Source: Actinomycetes bacterium
Lineage (GTDB): Bacteria; Actinomycetota; Actinomycetes; Mycobacteriales; Micromonosporaceae
Length of the DNA stretch: 11,514 nt
NCBI GenBank assembly: GCA_021793335.1
Contig: JAJYSW010000095.1
Span: forward strand, 1 to 11,514
Direction of reading: 5' to 3'
In this document: positions 1 to 6,161 of the stretch, piece after piece
How positions within the stretch are numbered: the stretch's first letter is position 1
Layout of the letters: each line of letters begins with the position of its first letter
The notes under the pieces: generated by a model
Seen by the model: only the letters and a program-made list of their open reading frames with translations
What the model was told of the DNA's origin: nothing
The model's database searches: none
Position numbers and translations under genes: made by a program

Positions 1-1570
1 CGGCGATGGCGACGCGGACATCGGCAACGGCGGTCCGGCCGATGTCGCGGGTGGTGCACAGGGCCCGTGTGCCCTCGGCCTCGCAGCGCCAGCCGGGTTC
101 GGCGGTTTCAGCGGCGAGGACGACGCCCTCGGGCAGGACGATCGCGAGGCTGACGTCTGCGGTGGCGGCCTGCCCCCAGGCCGCCGGCCGGGAGAGGCCG
201 GGGTCGGCGGCCTCGTGGAGGTGGCGGGCGGGCGGCGCGTATCCGCCGCCGGACCGGCTCGTCTCCAGGCGGATCGGCAGGACGGCTTCGCCTCCGGCGA
301 CGAGCCCGGTGTCGCCGAGGCCGTGTTCGATGCCGTAGTCGGGGGCCGGGCCGACCGGATCATCGGGTTCGGCGGCGGGCTCGGGGGTTTCCGGGCCCGG
401 TTCGACGGGCGGGTCCTCGCCCTCGGGCACGGGCCCGGGTGCGTTCGGGCCGGGCTCGCGGCCGGCCGGGTCCGTGTCCTCGGTCTCGGCCGGGTGCCGA
501 GGTTCGGATGCGGTGGGCGGATCGGGTGCGGCCCGGGGCTCGTCGGCGGGTTCCTCGGGGGCGAGCGCGAGGGCCGCGACGAGGGCGAGGGCCACGGCTC
601 CCGCTGCACCGGCGGCGATGGAGCCTTTGAGGCCGAGGTGCTGGAAGACGCGTCTGATCCAGTTGCCGACGGCGATGAAGGGCGCCGTGGCCGCGCTGAG
701 GACGCCGCCGACGGCGACGCCGGCCGCCGAGACCGCACCGGCGGCGAGGTAGGGGGCGGCGGCGCCGCCGAGGACGACGGGGGCGAGGACGAGGCGCAGT
801 CCCGCGTTGAGCTCGGTGAGTTCGGCGAACAGCAGACTGCATGAGACGCAGCCGTCGAGGTGCTCGTCGACGGTCGCGGTATCGCGCGTGCCGAGTTTGC
901 CGCGGACCCGCGCGCCGAGCCGGTCGACGGTCCACCGGCACGTCTCGGGCGGGGAGTCGGCGGCGTGCTCGGTGAGGTAGTTCTGGCGGAGCTTCTCGCG
1001 GGCACGGTAGGCGAGGGCGGCGACGCCGTTCGCGGTCATGCCGAGCATGGCGGCGATCTGGGCCGGCGTGTCCTCTTCGACTTCGGTGTGCCACAGGACC
1101 ATGCGCCAGCGTTCGGGGAGTTTGCCGAATGCGAGGGCGGCGTAGCGCCGTTCGGCGCCCTCGACGGCTCGCTCGACCGTGGGGTCGATGTGCTCGCCGG
1201 CGCCGAGGGTGCCGTCGAGGGCGGTGAGGTCGTCGGTGAACTCGACGCGCCAGTCGCGCCGGACGCGGTCGTAGAAGGTGTTGCGGAGGGTGCGGAGCAT
1301 GTAGGGGCGAAAGGCCAGGTCGGGGCCGTGGCCTTCGCGGAGGGTGTGGAGGAGCTTCGCGAAGGTCTCGGAGACGAGGTCGTCGGCGCCTGCGGCGTCT
1401 TTGGAGAGGACGCGGGCGAGGCGGCGGGCGGCGGCGACGTGGCGCTCGTACAGGACGGCATAGGCCGCGGTGTCGCCTTCGCGGGTGGCGGCGAGGAGCT
1501 CGGGGTCCGAGGGGGCGTCGGGTGCTCGGGATTCGACGCTGCGGGGACTTCCGGCGAGTTCGTCGGGCAT
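1..1570 (-). CDS. ECF sigma factor with fused zinc-finger anti-sigma module, membrane segments and extracytoplasmic domain (3' end off window)
   Basis: Probable one-component membrane sigma factor; 523 residues are visible and the C-terminus is cut by the window edge. Region 2 is at about residues 27-108 (AGADDLVSETFAKLL, then FRPYMLRTLRNTFYDRVRR) and region 4 at about 145-197 (LPERWRMVLW, then the TPAQIAAMLGMTANGVAALAYRAREKL helix-turn-helix region). A zinc-binding anti-sigma signature follows: C211, then H237-x3-C241-x2-C244. Residues 259-302 are hydrophobic (one long or two short segments), and a clear TM helix lies at about 316-337. Next come a Pro/Glu/Asp-rich linker (about 338-413) and the start of a predicted outside domain resembling DUF11/Ig-like folds (LPEGVVLAAE, GWRCEAEGTRALCTT). 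The ATG at 1570 has GGAAGGAG 12 nt upstream; the ATG at 1608 is out of frame. Fused sigma/anti-sigma proteins are known in Actinobacteria, described among ECF groups with C-terminal extensions (52/53, from memory). Family call is strong; ligand and target promoters are unknown. Confidence 0.88.
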   Translation of the reverse strand, partial: MPDELAGSPRSVESRAPDAPSDPELLAATREGDTAAYAVLYERHVAAARRLARVLSKDAAGADDLVSETFAKLLHTLREGHGPDLAFRPYMLRTLRNTFYDRVRRDWRVEFTDDLTALDGTLGAGEHIDPTVERAVEGAERRYAALAFGKLPERWRMVLWHTEVEEDTPAQIAAMLGMTANGVAALAYRAREKLRQNYLTEHAADSPPETCRWTVDRLGARVRGKLGTRDTATVDEHLDGCVSCSLLFAELTELNAGLRLVLAPVVLGGAAAPYLAAGAVSAAGVAVGGVLSAATAPFIAVGNWIRRVFQHLGLKGSIAAGAAGAVALALVAALALAPEEPADEPRAAPDPPTASEPRHPAETEDTDPAGREPGPNAPGPVPEGEDPPVEPGPETPEPAAEPDDPVGPAPDYGIEHGLGDTGLVAGGEAVLPIRLETSRSGGGYAPPARHLHEAADPGLSRPAAWGQAATADVSLAIVLPEGVVLAAETAEPGWRCEAEGTRALCTTRDIGRTAVADVRVAIA

Positions 1571-1743
1571 GATGCGCCGGTGCTCCTTCCTTGTGGCGCC
1601 GAGCTCATGGGATGCGGGGGCTCGGTTCGTCGCTCGTCGATGTGTCGCGTCGCCGGATGGCGAGGGCGGTGTCCGGCGACTCAATCGGGTTAACGAGTGA
1701 CTACGGTTCGGGTTGTGCCTAGAGGCTAAGCGAAAACATAATT

Positions 1744-1755
1744 CCTATAAATAGG
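1744..1755. repeat. Inverted repeat CCTAT-AA-ATAGG
   Basis: Five-base perfect arms separated by AA, in the AT-rich core of the divergent intergenic region. It lies 174 nt upstream of the sigma start codon and 180 nt upstream of the GlpR-like start. It could be an operator or simply part of an AT-rich promoter. A shorter inverted repeat, GCCT-AG-AGGC, lies at 1717-1726. Confidence 0.4.
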
Positions 1756-1793
1756 ACACTCCAGGAATAAGCGCACGAATAGCCGAACTGTAC

Positions 1794-1825
1794 GTGAATT
1801 GTGATCTGTTTGTGACCAAGAGTGA
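1794..1825 (+). promoter_or_regulatory. Phased GTGA / TTGTGA direct repeats, possible regulator site
   Basis: TTGTGA occurs at 1799-1804 and again at 1810-1815, exactly 11 nt apart. GTGA cores occur at 1794, 1801, 1812 and 1822, the last three at 10-11 nt spacing, so they face one side of the helix. This arrangement is typical of tandem binding sites for a regulator, but no known consensus is matched. The orientation is direct, not the inverted TGTGA-N6-TCACA of CRP. Confidence 0.35.
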
Positions 1826-1857
1826 CGGTATATGCCATGCTCAGCGACGTTCCAGCC

Positions 1858-1875
1858 AACTGTCGGAAAACTGTC
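1858..1875 (+). promoter_or_regulatory. Tandem AACTGTC repeats with 11-nt period
   Basis: AACTGTC lies at 1858-1864 and 1869-1875, separated by GGAA, so the copies are one helical turn apart. A third, partial copy (AACTGT) is at 1786-1791. The pair lies about 60-75 nt upstream of the GlpR-like start codon and just upstream of the possible -10 TACCGT at 1887-1892, a normal place for an activator site. No known motif is recognised. Confidence 0.35.
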
Positions 1876-1934
1876 AGGCTATTGCGTACCGTTGGAAAAC
1901 GCACGGAACTCGTGAACGACCCGGGAGGTGAGCC

Positions 1935-2762
1935 ATGCCCGCTTCGGTCCTGTTGGCCCTGCTGGTCGCCACCAGCCTGCTCGCGCTGACCCCGGCGCTG
2001 GTGCGCCGCTACGACCCCGACGAGCGCATGATCGCCGACCGCGCCGCCTCCGACTCCCACGTCCTCACCCGCGAGGCGCACCGGCCGGCCACGCACCCGC
2101 TCCACGACGCGGCCGAGCCTGACCGGACACCGACGCCGCTGCCGGCGTCAGCCCCGGCCTCCCCTCCCGGCTGGGAGCGGCGCGGCAGAAGCCGAGGCGA
2201 GTCGGTACGGTTGGAAGCCGATCAGTCGGTGACCGGCGAGGACCCCCAGATGCGTGAGACGGCAAGGCTTCGGGCGATGCGGGCGGAATGGTGGCGGCGA
2301 CGCCACCGCCGCATCCTCTGCGTGCTCATCGCCCTGACACTCTTCGAACTGCTCGGTGTCGTCGTCGGCGGACCCGGATTCTGGTTCGGCGCCGTCGTCG
2401 CCCTCACCGCCCTCACCGCCTACGTGTACTTCTTGCGCGCCCGGGCCAAACGCCTGCGGCACGGCCAGGCCGCCCGCCCGGCGCGCGCCATGCTCACCGC
2501 CGAACCCGAAGAGCCCGAGGAGGGGCCGCCCACGTACGTGCCCGAGCAGCCCGGGGCCGACTACGAGGAGGAGGACTATGAGAGCGGCGAACGCCGCGAG
2601 TCGTTCCTGTTCGAGAACGGCACGCTGCCCTCGCGTGAAGACCCGCCGCGACCCGAGGCGCGGCGCCCCGACTCCACCGGCGGCGTCCGCGGCCGCTCCT
2701 ACGAGTCCCCGGCTAAGCTCGACGGGTTATGCCTGAGCAGACCGAGCACCGCCACATCCTGA
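1935..2762 (+). CDS. GlpR/SepX-like membrane protein
   Basis: A 275-residue membrane protein of the kind annotated as gephyrin-like molybdotransferase receptor GlpR (SepX in Streptomyces). That family is associated with the divisome in other actinobacteria. It has one TM helix right at the N-terminus (residues 3-22), followed by RRYDPDE. A long charged and Pro-rich stretch follows (24-118), then the basic patch RRRHRR (121-126), two more TM helices (about 127-146 and 149-168) and an acidic disordered tail. This 1+2 TM layout with a basic patch before the hairpin is the basis of the call; no catalytic motif is present. The start is set by GGGAGGTGA 3 nt before the ATG; GGGAGG itself ends 6 nt before it. 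Usual neighbours of the family (glp/moeA, rimJ, galU) are absent here. The gene overlaps trmB by 34 nt. The family call is by architecture and recall. Confidence 0.6.
   Translation: MPASVLLALLVATSLLALTPALVRRYDPDERMIADRAASDSHVLTREAHRPATHPLHDAAEPDRTPTPLPASAPASPPGWERRGRSRGESVRLEADQSVTGEDPQMRETARLRAMRAEWWRRRHRRILCVLIALTLFELLGVVVGGPGFWFGAVVALTALTAYVYFLRARAKRLRHGQAARPARAMLTAEPEEPEEGPPTYVPEQPGADYEEEDYESGERRESFLFENGTLPSREDPPRPEARRPDSTGGVRGRSYESPAKLDGLCLSRPSTATS
2714..2728 (+). promoter_or_regulatory. Candidate promoter of trmB (near-leaderless)
   Basis: TAAGCT at 2714-2719 fits the actinobacterial -10 consensus TANNNT and ends 9 nt before the trmB ATG at 2729. No Shine-Dalgarno sequence precedes that ATG. 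The 14-mer GCTAAGCTCGACGG (2712-2725) recurs exactly upstream of dgt on the other strand. It sits inside the 3' end of the GlpR-like gene. There is no recognisable -35. The spacing is slightly long for a strictly leaderless start. Confidence 0.45.
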
Positions 2763-3415
2763 CGTTCAACTTCCGTCAAGGCCGCAATAAACCGCGCCAC
2801 GACGAGGCCATGGCCCGTCTGTGGCCGCGCTACGGCGTGACCTGGGAACCCGAGGACGGCAGGATCGACCCGGCGTCGCTGTTCGGACGCGAGGCCCCCC
2901 TCGTGCTGGAGATCGGCTCGGGCAACGGCGAGGCCGCCGCCGCGATGGCCGAGGCCGACCGTGGACGCGACCTCCTGGCCGTCGAGGTCTACCCGCAGGG
3001 CGTCGCCGACCTCATGGCCCGCGCCGAAGAACGCGGCCTCGACAATGTGCGCATCTACCGGGGCGACGCGCTGCCGCTGCTGTGGCACGGGATCGCACCC
3101 GGCTCGCTCGACGAGATCCGCGTGTACTTCCCCGACCCGTGGCCCAAGAAACGCCACCACAAACGCAGGATCATCCAGCCCGCGCACGTGGCGACGATGC
3201 GCGAACTGCTGCGGCCCGGCGGTCTCCTCCACTGCGCCACCGACATCGAGGACTACGCCGAGCAGATGCTCGACGTGCTGACGGCCGATCCCGGCATGGC
3301 GAACACCGCCGCGGGCTACGCGCCGCGCCCCGAGCGCCGCCCGGTGACGAAATTCGAGCGCCGCGGCGTCGCCGCCGGCCGGGCGATCTTCGACCTGGTC
3401 TTCCGCCGCTCCTGA
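2729..3415 (+). CDS. trmB: tRNA (guanine-N7-)-methyltransferase TrmB
   Basis: Cytosolic Rossmann-fold methyltransferase that uses S-adenosylmethionine to make m7G at position 46 of the tRNA variable loop. The 228-residue length is normal. The SAM-binding loop EIGSGNG is at 61-67, and E86 (in AVEVYP) is a likely ribose ligand. The family hallmark YFPDPWPKKRHHKRR is at 133-147, TDIEDYA is at 171-177, and the substrate-binding TKFERRG is at 207-213. The N-terminus (FNFRQGRNKPRHDEAMARLWPRYGV) matches the usual actinobacterial TrmB opening, supporting the ATG at 2729. No ribosome binding site is seen; translation is either coupled to the overlapping upstream gene or leaderless. The SpoIIE-like gene starts 91 nt after its stop. 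Confidence 0.95.
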   Translation: MPEQTEHRHILTFNFRQGRNKPRHDEAMARLWPRYGVTWEPEDGRIDPASLFGREAPLVLEIGSGNGEAAAAMAEADRGRDLLAVEVYPQGVADLMARAEERGLDNVRIYRGDALPLLWHGIAPGSLDEIRVYFPDPWPKKRHHKRRIIQPAHVATMRELLRPGGLLHCATDIEDYAEQMLDVLTADPGMANTAAGYAPRPERRPVTKFERRGVAAGRAIFDLVFRRS

Positions 3416-3506
3416 GGGAGTTTGGTTCCTCCGCTTCTGGAAAACCAGTCGTCCGAGGCGATCGGCCGCCGGGTGTGCCGGTTCCCGGTGCGGAGGGACA
3501 CGACAT

Positions 3507-4760
3507 ATGAGCGCTCACGAAGACGGGGACGTCCTCGCCATGCTCCTCAATCTGCTGGACACGAGCCACCTGGTCGCCTTCAACGACATCCCGCGGGAGG
3601 CGAACCGGTGCGCCGCCATGGTCGATCTGGAGGACGTGGCGATCTACCTGGCCGACATGCAGCAGGAGGTGCTGCGGGAGATGACCGGCATCGGCGCGGA
3701 CGCCAAACAGGAGGCGGAGCGGGAGTACCTGGTCGACGGCTCGCTGGCCGGCCGCGCCTTCCAATACGGGCAGCCCGTGATCGGTTCCGGGGACGCACGG
3801 GGCCGGTTCCTGTGCTGGGCGCCGCTGATCAAGGGCACCGAACGCCTGGGCGTCATGCGTGTGAGCGCCACTGACACCGGGCAGGCGATGCTGCGGAGGG
3901 TCGAGCATCTCGCCTCGATGGTCGCCTTGGTGCTGCTCGCGCGGCGTCGGTCCAGCGACGCCTACCCGAAGCTGCTGCGCACCCGGGGCATGGGGGTCGC
4001 CGCCGAGCAGGAGTGGCAGCTGATGCCACCGCGGACGTACGCCGACTCCCAAGTGGTGATCAGCGGCGTCATGGAGCCCGCCTACGAGGTCGGGGGCGAC
4101 GCCTTCGACTACGCGATGGCGGGCGATGTGGCGCACCTGGCGGTGTTCGACTCCATGGGGCACGACACCACGGCCGGAATCGCGGCCAACCTGGCGCTGT
4201 CCGTCTACCGGAATCAGCGCCGCCGGGACATCGACCTCGTCGAGACCAGCGAGACGATCGAGCGCGTCCTCGTCGAGCAGTTCGGCGGGCGCCAGTACGT
4301 CACCGGGGTCCTCGCCAGCCTGGACACGCGCAACGGCACGCTGACGTGGGTCAACCGCGCGCACCCGCCCCCGATCGTCATCCGCGGCCAGCGCTGGCCG
4401 ACCAGCCTGAAGTGCCCTCCGGCCCACCCGATGGGCACCGATCTCGGGCTCAAGGCCACGATGTGCACCGCGGAGCTGGAGCCCGGCGACCGCGTCGTGC
4501 TCTACACCGACGGCATCATCGAGGCCCGCGACCGCAATGGCGAGGAGTTCGGCATGGATCAGTTCACCGACTTCCTCATCCGCCATCACACCGACCGGCT
4601 TCCGACGCCCGAGACGCTGCGCCGTCTCGTCCGCAGCATCCTGCACCACCACGGCGGAGAGCTGGATGACGATGCGACCGTCCTCCTGGCCGAGTGGATC
4701 GAGTCCGCGGCGATCAGCGAGCGCCGGCTCGAACGGATCGCCGGCCTGCCGCAGTTCTGA
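3507..4760 (+). CDS. GAF-SpoIIE family PP2C-type serine phosphatase
   Basis: A 417-residue soluble regulator. An N-terminal sensor region of GAF type (about 10-150; e.g. FLCWAPLIKGTERLGVMRVS) precedes a PP2C-like SpoIIE/RsbU phosphatase domain (about 180-397). Likely metal-binding acidic residues are D198 (VGGDAFD), D215 (VFDSMGHD), D335 (LYTDGIIEARD) and the DDDATVLL run at 387-394. The family normally dephosphorylates STAS anti-sigma antagonists in partner-switching pathways, which free an alternative sigma factor. No STAS protein or RsbW-like kinase is encoded nearby, so the partner is elsewhere or different. No TM segment is seen. The motif is DSMGHD where many members have DGMGHG; this variant seems common in GAF-linked actinobacterial members. 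The ATG at 3507 has GGAGGG 9 nt upstream. The 91-nt gap before it shows only a weak, bulged hairpin around 3422-3449. Confidence 0.88.
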   Translation: MSAHEDGDVLAMLLNLLDTSHLVAFNDIPREANRCAAMVDLEDVAIYLADMQQEVLREMTGIGADAKQEAEREYLVDGSLAGRAFQYGQPVIGSGDARGRFLCWAPLIKGTERLGVMRVSATDTGQAMLRRVEHLASMVALVLLARRRSSDAYPKLLRTRGMGVAAEQEWQLMPPRTYADSQVVISGVMEPAYEVGGDAFDYAMAGDVAHLAVFDSMGHDTTAGIAANLALSVYRNQRRRDIDLVETSETIERVLVEQFGGRQYVTGVLASLDTRNGTLTWVNRAHPPPIVIRGQRWPTSLKCPPAHPMGTDLGLKATMCTAELEPGDRVVLYTDGIIEARDRNGEEFGMDQFTDFLIRHHTDRLPTPETLRRLVRSILHHHGGELDDDATVLLAEWIESAAISERRLERIAGLPQF

Positions 4761-4764
4761 GGGG

Positions 4765-4789
4765 CCGCGCGCCGATCCCGGCGGCGCGG
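4765..4789. terminator. Candidate bidirectional terminator between convergent genes
   Basis: Four nt after the SpoIIE-like stop codon, CCGCGCGCCG (4765-4774) pairs with CGGC-G-GCGCGG (4779-4789) around a 4-nt ATCC loop, with one bulged G. The stem has 10 G-C pairs. There is no T-run on either side, so it is not a textbook intrinsic terminator. Its place in the 109-nt convergent gap before the dgt stop suggests it ends both transcripts or stabilises their 3' ends. Confidence 0.45.
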
Positions 4790-4869
4790 GAGAGGCCGCG
4801 CACCCGTCCAAGGCCGGTGGAAAGCGCCTTCGGGCCCCGCTCCTCGCGCAGCCCCGGACTCCCCCGGTC

Positions 4870-6108
4870 TCAGAGGCCGGCAGTGAGTTCGGCGTGCCGG
4901 GCGGTCGCCGAGGCGTCGGTCAGGGAGGCGACCTGGTCGATCACCGCGCGCAGCCGCCCGGCGTCGTCGTCCGCCCGTTGCCATGCCTCGGCGAACATCG
5001 GCTCCATCGCCGCCGGGCCCCGCTCGGTCAGCAACGCCACCAGTTCGGTCAGGATCTCGCGCTGTCGCGCGTAGTACGGCTCGGCGGTCCTCGGCTGCAT
5101 CACATAGCGCCAGGCGATGCCCTTGAGCAGGGCGCATTGAACTCGTTCGCGGTCGGGGACGATCAGGTTCGCGTCATAGCGGCCGAGCGGGGCGTCGCCG
5201 TACTCCTCTCGCGTCGCCGCGACGGCCGTGCTCACGAAACGGCCCACCATCGTCGAGGTGAACGATTTCAGGGCCACCATTGCCGGGAAACGGCCGTCGT
5301 AGCCGCGCAGGTGCCGCATCACCGGGTCGTGCAGGAGTTCCTTCAGCGCCTCCTGGAGGGCCGCCTCGGATTCATCGGAGTAGCGGCCTGCCACGTCGGC
5401 GCAGACACCGGCCTGCTCATCGCCGTCGTCCATGAGCGTCGACAGGTCGATGTAGCCGCCGTGCAGGCCGTCCTCGACGTCGTGGACCGAATAGGCCACG
5501 TCGTCCGACCAGTCCATGATCTGCGCCTCCAGGCACTGGACCTCGGCCGGGGCACCGCTTCTGATCCAGTCGAAGATCGGGCGGTCGTCGCCGTAGACGC
5601 CGAATTTGCGGGTGCCCTCACGGGCTTCCCAGGGGTATTTGCAGGTCGCGTCCAGCGATGCCCGCGTCAGGTTGAGTCCGGCGGACGCGCCGCCGGGGTC
5701 CAGGACCTTCGCCTCCAGGCGGGTCAGGACGCGCAGCGTCTGGGCGTTGCCTTCGAAGCCGCCGCACGGGCCGGCGACCGCGTGCAGGGCGTCCTCGCCG
5801 TTGTGGCCGAACGGCGGATGGCCCAGGTCGTGCGCCAGTCCCGCCACGTCCACCACGTCCGGGTCGCAGCCGAGCTCCTCGCCGGTCTCGCGGGCGATCT
5901 GAGCCACTTCCAGGGAGTGCGTCAGGCGGGTCCGGAGGAAGTCATCGGTGCCGGCGGTGTGGACCTGCGTCTTCGCGGCCAGGCGTCGGAATCCCGCCGA
6001 GTGCAGGACCCGCGCGCGGTCGCGCCCGAACGGTGAGCGCGGCGAGGCCGATTCGGGTACTCGCCGTTCCTCCGCCGGGGCGCTCGCACGCGAAACGGGA
6101 CCGGTCAC
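4870..6108 (-). CDS. dgt: Deoxyguanosinetriphosphate triphosphohydrolase-like protein (HD domain)
   Basis: A 412-residue cytosolic HD-superfamily enzyme that hydrolyses dNTPs (classically dGTP) to deoxynucleoside and tripolyphosphate, helping to control nucleotide pools. Metal-site residues are visible: H64 (RLTHSLEV), H93-D94 (AHDLGHPPFGHNGE) and D202/D203 within MDWSDDVAYSVHDVEDG. H97 and H102 are the conserved histidines of the second stretch. The N-terminal FGRDRARVLHSAGFRRLAAKTQV is typical of the actinobacterial enzymes. The GTG at 6108 is preferred because TAAGCT lies 7 nt upstream with no Shine-Dalgarno, which fits a leaderless start; the 20 or so residues before FGRDR are poorly conserved in the family. 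It lies 53 nt after the DUF3352-type gene. Whether it prefers dGTP cannot be told from the sequence. Confidence 0.93.
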   Translation of the reverse strand: MTGPVSRASAPAEERRVPESASPRSPFGRDRARVLHSAGFRRLAAKTQVHTAGTDDFLRTRLTHSLEVAQIARETGEELGCDPDVVDVAGLAHDLGHPPFGHNGEDALHAVAGPCGGFEGNAQTLRVLTRLEAKVLDPGGASAGLNLTRASLDATCKYPWEAREGTRKFGVYGDDRPIFDWIRSGAPAEVQCLEAQIMDWSDDVAYSVHDVEDGLHGGYIDLSTLMDDGDEQAGVCADVAGRYSDESEAALQEALKELLHDPVMRHLRGYDGRFPAMVALKSFTSTMVGRFVSTAVAATREEYGDAPLGRYDANLIVPDRERVQCALLKGIAWRYVMQPRTAEPYYARQREILTELVALLTERGPAAMEPMFAEAWQRADDDAGRLRAVIDQVASLTDASATARHAELTAGL

Positions 6109-6123
6109 GCCGTCGAGCTTAGC
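6109..6123 (-). promoter_or_regulatory. Leaderless promoter of dgt
   Basis: Reading the minus strand, TAAGCT (6121 to 6116) is followed by CGACGGC and then the GTG start. A -10 hexamer ending 7 nt before the start codon places transcription start at or beside the G of GTG. No Shine-Dalgarno is present. No clear -35 is seen. The 14-mer GCTAAGCTCGACGG is identical to the one before trmB. Confidence 0.6.
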
Positions 6124-6161
6124 GTGACCGGCCCCGGGAGGCGAGCGTCGCCGTTTCGTCG

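Larger units (their letters stand above)
1571..1934. other. Divergent intergenic region with AT-rich core and phased repeats
   Basis: This 364-nt gap lies between the divergent sigma-factor and GlpR-like genes. No protein-like ORF is convincing here. From about 1727 to 1900 base composition falls well below the surrounding 70% GC, with stretches such as the inverted repeat at 1744-1755 (CCTAT-AA-ATAGG). It also holds two pairs of direct repeats with 11-nt period, listed separately. No clean TTGACA/TATAAT promoter is visible on either strand. TACCGT at 1887-1892 is a possible -10 for the plus-strand gene, and TATGTT or TAGCCT on the minus strand (1720-1740) for the sigma gene, all without a recognisable -35. 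It presumably carries both promoters and their control sites. Confidence 0.6.

Noticed and set aside
1036..1608. Minus-strand 190-codon frame starting at the ATG at 1608
   Set aside because: Ser/Pro/Thr-rich shadow in a different frame from the sigma factor, whose frame carries the conserved regions 2 and 4.
1865..1894. GGAA...GTT pair resembling an ECF/SigH promoter upstream of the GlpR-like gene
   Set aside because: The spacing is 22 nt, too long for the usual 16-19 nt of this promoter class.
1719..2105. Minus-strand open frame of 128 codons in the divergent gap
   Set aside because: More than half is antisense to the GlpR-like gene, there is no ribosome binding site, and composition changes abruptly along it.
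3422..3449. Imperfect hairpin (TGGTTCC with GGAAAACCA) in the trmB-SpoIIE gap
   Set aside because: It needs two bulged A residues and has no T-run; too weak to call a terminator.
3171..4811. Long minus-strand open frame of 546 codons opposite trmB and the SpoIIE-like gene
   Set aside because: Both genes on the plus strand carry intact family motifs; the antisense product has none.
4537..6036. Plus-strand open frame of 499 codons opposite dgt
   Set aside because: Antisense to the HD-domain gene and extends out of the SpoIIE-like gene in the wrong frame; no motifs.
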